NCBI GenBank assembly: GCA_026709365.1
Contig: JAPOTD010000106.1
Location: forward strand, 1-47,578
Reading direction: 5' to 3'
DNA: 47,578 nt
Origin: Gammaproteobacteria bacterium
Lineage (GTDB): Bacteria > Pseudomonadota > Gammaproteobacteria > Pseudomonadales > Azotimanducaceae
The position numbers and the translations under genes were made by a program. Under the pieces are notes generated by a model. The model worked only from the letters and a program-made list of their open reading frames with translations, made no database searches and was not told the DNA's origin. Shown piece by piece: positions 36,083 through 45,400 of the stretch; the first letter of the stretch is position 1; each line of letters opens with the position of its first letter.

Positions 36083-37795
36083 ATGGGCTCCCTGAACGTC
36101 AAGCGGCTGCTGTCCGCCCGCATTGAGGCCGCCCTCAAGGACTGCGGCGTCGAGGCGCCGGCCCTTGTCCGGATCGCCTCAAGGCCGGAGTACGGCCACT
36201 ACCAGGCCAATGGCGTGATGGCGGCGGCCAAGTCGGCGCAAGCCAAACCCCGGCAGCTCGCCGGCCAAGTGATCGACCGCTTGGACGCCGATGACCTCAT
36301 CGATGCCGTGGAAGTGGCCGGCCCAGGGTTCCTGAACATCCGGCTGCGCGATCAATTCCTGGGGGACCGGCTGAATCTGGAGTCGCCGGTGATCGGCAAG
36401 GCCGACCGACCGCAGACCGTCGTGGTGGACTACTCGTGCCCCAACCTGGCCAAGGAGATGCACGTCGGACATCTGCGCAGCACCATCATCGGCGATGCGG
36501 TGGCGCGCATTCTCGAGGCGCTCGGCCATCAGGTGATTCGACAGAACCATGTGGGTGATTGGGGCACCCAGTTCGGCATGCTGCTCGCGCACTTTGGCCA
36601 CAGCGACGCGGATTCCGAGACGTTGAGCGACTTGGAGGCGTACTACCGCACGGCCAAGGCGCGGTTCGATGCACAGCCGGACTTTCAAGCGGCCAGCCGA
36701 GCCATGGTGGTTGCCCTGCAAGCCGGCGAGGCGGGCGCCCGGGCCCGCTGGCAGCGGTTCATCAAAATCTCCCTGGATCACTGCCAAACGCTCTACGACC
36801 GGCTTGGCGCGAGCCTGGGGCCCGAAGACGTCATGGCCGAAAGCGCCTACAACGACGCCTTGCCCGACGTGCTCAAGGCGCTCGGGCAACAGGGCCTGCT
36901 CACCGAGTCCGACGGCGCGCGCTGCGTCTTCCTGCCCGAGTTCAGGCGCAAGGACGGCGGCATAACGCCCTTGATCGCGCAAAAGTCCGATGGCGCCTAC
37001 CTGTACGCCACCACCGACCTAGCGGCGATTCGGCATCGTGCCCAAGCGCTCGGGGCCGACCGCGCCCTGTACTTCACCGACAGCCGCCAAGCCTTTCACT
37101 TCAAGCAAGTGTTCGCGGTGGCCCGCCAAGCCGGCTTTGCGGGCGCGGCCTTAAGCCTTGAGCACATGCCCTTCGGCGCCATGCTCGGCAAGGATGGGAA
37201 GCCGTTCAAGACCCGAGAGGGCGGGGTGATCAAGCTCACCGCCCTGCTGGACGAGGCCGAAGCCCGCGCGATGCGCCTGGTGCGGGAGAAGAACCCGCAG
37301 CTGGGTGCCGAGGAGCAGGCCGAGGTGGCGCGGGCGGTGGGCATCGGCGCGGTCAAGTACGCGGACCTGTCCAAGAATCGGACCAGCGACTATCTGTTCG
37401 ACTGGGAGCAGATGCTGGCCTTCGAGGGCAACACCGCGCCCTATCTGCTGTACGCCTACGCCCGCATCCAAAGCCTGTTCCGACGTGGCGACGTCGATCC
37501 GGAGTCCTTGGGCGGCAAGGCCCAGCCGAGCGCCGCTGCGGAGCGTGACTTGGCCTTCGTCCTCGCCCGCTTGCAGGAAGTGGTCGAGCAGGTCGCCGAG
37601 GACGGCTATCCGCACGCGCTGTGCGCCTACCTCCACGATCTCGCCACCACGTTCACCCGCTTCTACGAGCAATGCCCCATTCTGGCGGCAGAGGGAGGCG
37701 AGCGCAGCAACCGGTTGCGGTTCGCCCAGCAAACGGCCCGCACCCTGCGCACGGGCCTGGGCCTGCTGGGCATCGCGACGGTCGTCAGAATGTAG
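36083..37795 (+). CDS. argS: Arginyl-tRNA synthetase
   Basis: ArgS charges tRNA-Arg with arginine. The 570-residue class Ia enzyme has the tRNA-binding N-terminal domain (PEYGHYQANGVMAAAKSAQ), the HIGH-type site HVGHLRST (His127, His130), QNHVGDWGTQFGMLLAHF, the KMSK-like loop GKDGKPFKTREGGVIKL, and the anticodon-binding C-terminal domain ending LRTGLGLLGIATVVRM. The ribosome site at the start is weak. It follows the cold-shock-domain gene after 19 bp. Confidence 0.96.
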   Translation: MGSLNVKRLLSARIEAALKDCGVEAPALVRIASRPEYGHYQANGVMAAAKSAQAKPRQLAGQVIDRLDADDLIDAVEVAGPGFLNIRLRDQFLGDRLNLESPVIGKADRPQTVVVDYSCPNLAKEMHVGHLRSTIIGDAVARILEALGHQVIRQNHVGDWGTQFGMLLAHFGHSDADSETLSDLEAYYRTAKARFDAQPDFQAASRAMVVALQAGEAGARARWQRFIKISLDHCQTLYDRLGASLGPEDVMAESAYNDALPDVLKALGQQGLLTESDGARCVFLPEFRRKDGGITPLIAQKSDGAYLYATTDLAAIRHRAQALGADRALYFTDSRQAFHFKQVFAVARQAGFAGAALSLEHMPFGAMLGKDGKPFKTREGGVIKLTALLDEAEARAMRLVREKNPQLGAEEQAEVARAVGIGAVKYADLSKNRTSDYLFDWEQMLAFEGNTAPYLLYAYARIQSLFRRGDVDPESLGGKAQPSAAAERDLAFVLARLQEVVEQVAEDGYPHALCAYLHDLATTFTRFYEQCPILAAEGGERSNRLRFAQQTARTLRTGLGLLGIATVVRM

Positions 37796-37864
37796 GCAGT
37801 CGCCGGGCGCAAGGTTGATTGACGGATATCGGGAGGCCGCCGCCGGTCTTAAGCCGCGCCGGCT

Positions 37865-38722
37865 TCAGCCTTCGGAGCGTTGCTGCCGCTCCAGCTCACG
37901 AATGCGGGCTTCGGCCACCCGCAGGGCGCGGCGCTGCTCGTCAATCACTTCCTGCTGCCCGTCAATCAGGTCCCGTTGCCCGTCAATCACGCCCCGTTGC
38001 CCGTCGATGACTTCCCGCTGCTCACTGATCTCGTCGCGCTGCTCGCCAACCACAATGTAACGCTCCAGCCCCGACAGCAGGTACTCGCCCCGCGCCGGAT
38101 CATGGAAGCGCAGCCGATCGCCCACGAGGCGAAGGTCCAAGCCGAGAGCCTCCGAACGATGGCACAGCCCCCCGTCGCGCTCCTCAAGACCGAACTCAAC
38201 GTAACTGCCGTCGGGCCCCAGCGCGCGGCCCTTGAGAATCGGGTCCAGGCACTCGCCGGTCGGGTCGTACTGCCAGTACTCCCGCACCCCAAGCCGCTCG
38301 TACAGGCACCGCTTGGGGCCTTCGTCCTCGCGCCAAGTGGTCTTCGAGGTCACCTCCAAGACCCAGTCGGGGGTCACGCCCTCCTCCCAGACCTTGAAGA
38401 CCCGGCGGCCGGTGCGCTGCCCCACCCCGTGGGCCACGAACACATCCGGCGTCACCACCGCACGGGGGTTGCCCTCCTCGTAGTAAACGAAGTTGTTGCA
38501 TCCCACGCAGACCTCCTCCGAGCGGTCGGCGTAACGCGCCAGCAGGAGGCCGAACACGTCGAACGACAGTTCGATGTGCAGGAAGCTCTCCCCCATCGGC
38601 TCATCGTCCGATTCGGGGTAGTGGACGGGGGGCGGCGGCGCGTCTTTGGCACGTTGCGGTTTCACCGACGAGAAACCCCGCGCCTGCTTCGGGTGAACGG
38701 TCAGCGGTTCGGCTTGGGGCAT
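37865..38722 (-). CDS. Uma2-family (DUF820) nuclease-like protein with repeat coiled coil
   Basis: A 285-residue Uma2-family protein. The restriction-endonuclease-like core is visible: VTPDVFVAHG, TPDWVLEVTSKTTWREDEG, and KRCLYERLGVREYWQYDP, giving the D...E-x-K pattern. After the core, residues about 225-280 form a predicted coiled coil from seven-residue units (EQREVID, GQRGVID, GQRDLID, GQQEVID). ATG 38722 has AAGGAG 6 bp upstream. The function of Uma2 proteins is mostly unknown; the family is usually abundant in Cyanobacteria and Chloroflexi, so transfer is possible. Confidence 0.88.
   Translation of the reverse strand: MPQAEPLTVHPKQARGFSSVKPQRAKDAPPPPVHYPESDDEPMGESFLHIELSFDVFGLLLARYADRSEEVCVGCNNFVYYEEGNPRAVVTPDVFVAHGVGQRTGRRVFKVWEEGVTPDWVLEVTSKTTWREDEGPKRCLYERLGVREYWQYDPTGECLDPILKGRALGPDGSYVEFGLEERDGGLCHRSEALGLDLRLVGDRLRFHDPARGEYLLSGLERYIVVGEQRDEISEQREVIDGQRGVIDGQRDLIDGQQEVIDEQRRALRVAEARIRELERQQRSEG
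37939..38043 (-). repeat. 21-nt tandem repeat encoding the Uma2 coiled coil
   Basis: Five adjacent 21-nt units begin at 37939, 37960, 37981, 38002 and 38023. The first three share CGTCAATCA on the plus strand; the others are diverged. Each encodes one heptad, so unit gain or loss would alter coiled-coil length without shifting frame. Confidence 0.85.
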
Positions 38723-39481
38723 GGCGAGCTCCTTGGTGAGGCCGTTGCTCAACGGTGCTGGCGTTAGCATAGCGCCGTGCGAGACAGTGCGCGAACCTTA
38801 GCCTTTGGTTCGCGTTGTGGTTTCGCTGCCGCAAAACTCCGCGCCAGTCGCGTAGGTCAGATTCCGATAGGTTCCTGAGCCCGCACAGACGCAGGGGTTT
38901 CGGCGCAACTGTCAGGTCGCGCATTGGGCGTTGGCGAAAGCGGTGCGGCATCGGCCCGTTCCATTGGCTTCAGGGCCGGTGATGTTGGCAAGGAAGTCAG
39001 GGAACATCTGTAGGCCAGCGCCGCACGACTCGTGCGAAATCTCTCAGACCAAGCAGCTTGGCGCCGTGGCCCGTTTCGGCTGTCCGTCGAGGTACAGCGC
39101 GCACCGGGGAACGCCCTAAAAGTCAGCGACTTCATTCTCGGCCACCGCCACCGCGACCGTAGCCGGGGGTTTGCCGTCACCCCGGAAGCCATCCCGCCAG
39201 CCTCGCAGGAAAAATCCGCAACCACCTGACGGAAAGCGCACTCCGGCAACGCAATCGGGAGCGGGAAGCCCTCGTCCCGAAATGGCGTCGAACAAAGCCG
39301 GACAGGGCTATCCAGCCCCGTGCGTCCGGCCTTGGACGCCCCAAAACCCCGGCAAAACTCGCATGGGGTTTTCGATGGCCCCTCCCCCGGCAGGCTCCAA
39401 AAATCCGCCCCGGATGCCGCCTCCGGTTGACCTCGCCGGAGGCCCGGAGGCGGCGGGAGCCAACCAGCCGGACACACGCAC
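38723..39481. other. Long non-coding stretch holding repeat copy 3
   Basis: I see no gene in these 759 bp. It contains repeat copy 3 (38790-38900) and, near the giant gene, a stem GCCTCCGG/CCGGAGGC at about 39418-39443. Open frames here are typical of GC-rich non-coding DNA and lack recognisable protein features. Confidence 0.5.
38790..38900 (+). repeat. Two-hairpin dispersed repeat, copy 3
   Basis: First stem: CGCGAACC (38790) with GGTTCGCG (38807-38814). Second stem (38818-38840) is diverged: TGGTTTCGC against GCAAAACTCC. The tail ATTCCGATAGGTTCCTGAGC and CCGCACAGAC matches copies 1 and 2. Confidence 0.65.
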
Positions 39482-42400
39482 ATGAACCGAACAAAGCGCC
39501 TCATCGCCCTCCGCTTGCTGCCGGGCCGATTCCCTTGCCCATCGACGACCATCCCGCCCGGGGATCACGCAAGACATGCCGGCAGTCCCTCTGTCGAACT
39601 GGGGCCAAACCGTGCCGCCAAGCACTCCGGACGCCGGTTCCGACGCTGGCGGGCGCTGGCGCTGACGGTCGGCCTGGTCGTCGGCTCGGCGGCCCACGCG
39701 GGGCTGTCCGCCAGCCCCAACCCGTCCGCCAACGGGTCGTACACGGTCTCCTGGACCAAAGTGGCCGACGCACTGAGCTACCAGCTCCAGGAAGGCGATG
39801 CGATCGTCTTCAACGGCACGGGGCTTTCCAAGGCGTTTTCCGGCAAGGCGGCTGGCAGCTACACCTACAGGCTGCTGTACTGTGAGAATCTCGGTCATCC
39901 GATCGGCATCGCCTGCCTCCCCTCAGCCTATGATGCCCTGACGGTAACCGTCTCCGGCACCGCGCCCACCCCGCCTCCCGCTGCGCCGACGCTGACCGTC
40001 CCGGCAAATTCGAACACGGGCAGCTACACCGTGTCCTGGACCAAGCCCTCCGGCGCCACCCGCTTCGAACTTCAGGAAAAAGCGGGCACCGCCGGCTGGA
40101 AGGCGGCCTACGCGGGCGGCGCCACCTCAAGCGCGTTCGCCAACAAGGGCGCCGGCACCTACGCCTACCGGGTGCGCGCCTGCAAGGGAGCGGGCAACTG
40201 CGGCGGCTGGTCCGCCAGCCGCAGCGTCCAGGTGATTCGCTTCTCAGCGACGATCACGGCCAGCCCCAACCCAGCGCCCGGCGGCAACTACAAGGTCAGT
40301 TGGACCTCGCCTGTGTCCGGCGGCGGCTACCGACTGCACGAGCGCTTCAACAACGGCCAAGCCACCATCCACACGGTCGTCGGCCGCAGCAAGACCTTCG
40401 CCAACAAGGCGCCGGGCCGCTACGCCTACAGCTTGGATGCCTGCCTCGCCATACTCGGCCAGAGCACCTGCTACTCGACCAACGCCTCAGTGACGGTGAC
40501 GGTGCCCGCTCCAACGCCCACCGGAAACATCTCGGCCAACCCGTCGCCCTGCACCATCCCTGCTGGCGAAACGCGCTGCTCGACGACGGTGACCTGGTCC
40601 ACGCAGAACGCGGGGTCGCCCTGCGTGTACCTCAAGGGATCCCAAGCCAAGTTCGCCTGCGGCAGGAGCGGCTCCAAGGTCGCGCCTTGGATCTCGGCAA
40701 ACGGGGGAACCTTTGAGCTCAAGAACGGCGGCACCTACGCAGCCGCCACCCTAGCCAGCGTCTTCGTCAAGGGCGTTCCCGCGCCGACGCCCGCGCCGAC
40801 GGTCTCCGCCTCCTTCAACGTGCGTGAGGTCAAGCTGGGCGGCAGCGCCAAATTGTCCTGGTCGTCAAGCAACGCGGCTAGCTGCTCCGGCTCGCGCAGC
40901 CTCGGCTCCACCAGCCCGTCCGGGTCCGCCAGCTTCACGCCGAGCGCCGTGGGCAACTTCAGCGTCGCCGTGACCTGCACGGGGGACGGCGGCAGCGGCA
41001 GCGCCACGGCGAGGGTGCATGTCGTGAACGTCCCGGATGCGCCCGCGGCACCCACGGTGACCGCATCGGGAACCACGACGCTGAAAGTCTCCTGGACGGC
41101 GCCCCGCAACAACGGCTCGGCAATCAGCGGCTATGAGGTCCGCCACCGCCTCGACGCAGGCAACACGAACTGGGGCGGCCCCTCAAGCGCGGGAACCGGC
41201 ACGGCCACAACGCTGTCCGGACTGACGGCCGACACGAGCTACCAAGTGCAGGTTCGTGCCAAGAATCGATTGGGCACGGGAAACTGGTCGGCGTCCGGCC
41301 AGGGCAAGACGTCGCGGAAAGCCGCCGCACCGACGGTCTCCGCCTCCTTCAAAGTGCGTGAAGTCAAGCTGGGCGGCAGCGCCACCTTGTACTGGTCGTC
41401 ACGCAACGCGACCAGCTGCTACGGCTCGCGCACCCTCGGCTCCACCAGCCCGTCCGGGTCCGCCACCCTCAAGCCGAGCGCCGTAGGCAACTACAGCGTC
41501 ACCGTGACCTGCACCGGGCCGGGCGGCAGCGGCAGCGCCACCGCGACGGCCAAGGTCGTGGATGTGCCCGCAAAGCCAGCCAAGCCCACCGTGACGGCAG
41601 CCGGACACACCAGCCTGAAGGTGACTTGGAACGCACCGGCCGACAACGGCTCGGCCATCACCGACTACGACGTCCAGTACCGCGTGAACGTCGTCCGCGC
41701 CCGCTGGCAAGACCACGCCTTCTCGGGAACGGGCACCAGCACGGTGATTTCCGGGCTGTCGAGGAACCCGGCCTACGAAGTGCGCGTCCGCGCCACGAAC
41801 AGCGCAGGCATAAGCCAGTGGTCGGATTCGGTAGAGGGGAGGACCGGAATGCCCGTTCAACCGCCTCCGCCCACCCCTGCCAACTTCAACGCGCCGCAGC
41901 GCGACTCCGACGGCACCTACCAAATCTCCTGGCAATCATCGACGGGTGCGGTGCGCTACCAACTCCAGGAGCGCATCCTCAACGGCTCATGGGCCGATGC
42001 CTACAAGGGCGATGCCACCTCGGTGGAACTCAAGAGTCGGCTCGTCACCACCTACGGCTATCGGGTGCGCGCTTGCGCGGGCGACGCCGAAAGCTCCTGC
42101 AGCGATTGGACCGGCGAACGGAAGGTCACCGTGAGCGGCGAGTTCATCGCCAACCCCAATCCGTCCTCGAACGGCAGCTACACGGTCACCTGGACGCCAG
42201 CGCCGTTCGCGGGACGGTACGACCTGCAGGAAAGCGCCGACGGCGGCGCCACCTGGCCAAGCACAAACACCCTCACTGCAACCCAGAAATCGTTTTCCGG
42301 CAAGGCCGACGGCACTTACGTCTATCAGGTGCAAAGCTGCATCAACCTCGGCTCGCTGGGCGGCTGGGTCTGCACCCCGCTGTTTTCCTCGCCGCTCACC

Positions 42401-45400
42401 GTGACCGTGGCCCGATCGCTGGCGCCGCCAACCTTGAGCATTGCGCCGGACCCCGCGCCCGGCGGCACCTACCGGGTGTCTTGGACGGAATCAAAGAACG
42501 CTACGAGCTACAGGCTTCAGGAACACGCGAACAACGGCGACTGGTCGGACGTGCCGGGCATCACTGGCCGGCTCAAGGACTTCTCCAACCCAAGCCCCGC
42601 AGTCTATGGCTATCAGGTCAGGGCCTGCGATGCTGACGACAAGTGCAGCTCCTGGAGCGTGGAGGCCACCGTGCGGGTTCCCCCGGCAGCGCCGACCGTC
42701 TCCGGGGAATGCAGCAACGGCAGCTACGAACTGTCCTGGACCACGGCAGCCGGCGCGGCCACCTACGTCGTCGAGCAGCGCGCGGGCCTCGGCCCATGGG
42801 CCGAGGCCCACAACGGCCCCGGCAACAGCAAGGCGCTCACCCTCGCCGTCGGCACCAGCCAATCGTTCCGCGCCAAGGCCTGCGCGACGGCGGCCAACTG
42901 CAGCGATTGGGGCGCGACCCTTGCGGTGACCGCGCCGAACTGCGCCAAACCGAACGTGCCCGGAAACCTGCGGCTCAACGCCACGGGCTCGGACGACTAC
43001 AGCATTCGCTGGGACGCCGTGATCGGCACGGGAATGCGCTACGAACTCGAGCAGCGCTTCAAAGCCAATTCATGGAACGTCTCCCACCGGGGCGCAAACC
43101 CTGCCAAGTCCTTCACGAACAGGCCCGCAGGCACCTACCGCTACCGGGTGCGGGCACTCTCGGCGGCGGACGTGGTCGGCGACTACTCCACCGAACTGCT
43201 TGTGACGGTGCCAATCCCCCCGCCCGCGCCAGCCAATCTAACGATCTCCGCGCCGAACGCGAACCGCGGCTTCAAGGTGTCCTGGGATGAGGTGCCCTGG
43301 ACGGGCGCGAGCTACCGGCTGCGGGAGTTCCACGCCGGGCAAGTACAGGTGGAGCCCCTGTCGGGCACGTCCAGGACCTTCACCAAAAAGCCGCCTGGCA
43401 CCTACCAATACCGGGCCAGCACCTGTGCCCCGGCCAGCAACTGCGGCAGCTACGGCGCCGTCCAGTCGGTGACGGTGCCCCCCGATGCGCCCGCAACGCC
43501 GACGCTGGCGTGCAACGGCACCGCCCACCGCCTCTCCTGGCCCGAGGTGCTTGGCGCGACCAGCTACAGGGTTCAGCAACGCCAGGGCCAAGGCAGCTGG
43601 AACCCCGCCTACAGCGTCCAGAACAACTCGGACGCACCCGCCCTTGCCGTCGGCAGCCAGTACGGCTTCCAAGTCAAGGCCTGCGCGGACAACGGCAACT
43701 GCGGCAATTGGAGCGCCATCGCCACGGCAACGGCACCCCGGTGCAGCGGTCCAGTCGTTCCGGAGAACTTGCGGCTTGACGCCACGGGCTCGGACGACTA
43801 CAGCATTCGCTGGGATGCCGTCACTGGGAGCGGCATCAGCTACGTGCTTGAGCAGAAGCAAGGCTCGGGCGATTGGCAGGCCGAGCCTGCCACCACCGGA
43901 CTCTCCAAGCCATACTCAAACCAAGCCGCCGGCACCTATCGATACCGCCTGCGGGCACGCTCCGGCTCGAACCTGTGGAGCGGCTACACGGACCAGTTGT
44001 CCATCACCGTGCCAATCCCCCCGCCCGCGCCGGCCAACCTGACAATCTCCGCGCCGAACGCGAACCGCGGCTTCAAGGTGTCTTGGGATGAAGTGCCCTG
44101 GACGGACGCAAGCTACCGGCTGCGCGAGTTCCACGCCGGGCAAGTAAGCGTGGCCCCCCTGTCGAGCCCGTCCAGGACCTTCACCAACAAGCCGCCCGGC
44201 ACCTACCAATACCGGGTCAGCACCTGCGCCCCCGCCAGCAACTGCGGCAGCTACGGCAGCGCCCAGTCAGTGACGGTGCGGCCAGATGCGCCGGCAGCGC
44301 CCTCGCTGGCATGCAGCGGCACCGCCCACCGCCTGTCCTGGCCCGAGGTGCTTGGCGCGACCAGCTACAGGGTTCAGCAACGCCAAGGCCAAGGCGGTTG
44401 GAACGCCGCCTACAGCGTGCCGAACAACTCGGACACGCCCAACCTCACTGTCGGCAGCCAGTACGGCTTCCAAGTCAAGGCCTGCGCGGACAACGGCAAC
44501 TGCGGCAATTGGAGCGCCACCGCCACGGCAACGGCGCCCAACTGCGCCAAGCTCGGCGTGCCGGGTGGCCTCGCCATCACCCCCACCGGCCCGGGCAGCT
44601 ACAAGGTGGCTTGGAACGCAGCCTCCGGAACGGTGCGCGCCTACCAGCTCCAAGAGCGCATCGGCGCCGGGAGTTGGCGGGACGTCCACAGCGGCGCCAG
44701 CCGGGAAAGGGCCTTCACGGGCAAGTCCAACGGCACCTACAGCTACCAAGCGCGCGCCTGCCCGCAGTCGGGGGCGTGCAGCGACTACAGCGCGCCGCGG
44801 TCCGTCGCCGTGCCCATCCCCCCGCCCGTCCCCTCCGGGCTGGCGGCCACGGCCCCCGACGGAGGCGGCGGCTACAGAGTCTTCTGGAACGCCGTAACCT
44901 GGGGCCCAACGGTGACCCATGCGCTTGAGGAGCGGCCCGTCGGCGGCAGCTGGACGGAAATCCACAACGGCGCCGCGGCCACCTTCACAGTGGCCAGCAA
45001 CGCCAACGGCAGCTACGCCTACCGGGTGCGCGCCTGCGCAGGCGGCGTCTGCGGCGGCTGGAACGACTCGCTAAGCGTGACCGTCGCCAACGTCGCGGTG
45101 GCCACCGTGGAGACCCCGCCCGCCCCATACATAGCCCCGGACTCGCTGGTGACGGCGGCGGAGATCAAGGCCACGGATTCCACCGGCACCATCGCCGGCG
45201 CCTTCCGGGTCACCGAGTCCGGCGCGGCCAGCTACCGCATCCCCATCTACGCCACGCCCGGCACCGCCGGGGTGACGCCGGAGCTGGCACTGGCCTACAA
45301 CTCCCAAGGCGGCAACGGCATCGCCGGCCTCGGCTGGGCCTTGGAGGGCGGCTCCGCCATAACCCGCTGCCGCGCCACCCGCCACCAGGACGGTGCGGCC

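Noticed and set aside
37880-38767. A 295-codon plus-strand frame over the Uma2-like gene
   Set aside because: The minus-strand product has a recognisable core, a ribosome site and a coiled coil; this frame does not.
38857-39552. A 231-codon minus-strand frame ahead of the giant gene
   Set aside because: Composition is Arg/Pro/Ser-rich with no protein-like pattern, and it crosses repeat copy 3.
41626-42636. Open frames of 100-360 codons in other frames of the giant gene, including 45412-46485
   Set aside because: The giant frame carries continuous module, SpvB-like and FG-GAP motifs; the others are Arg/Pro-rich shadows.
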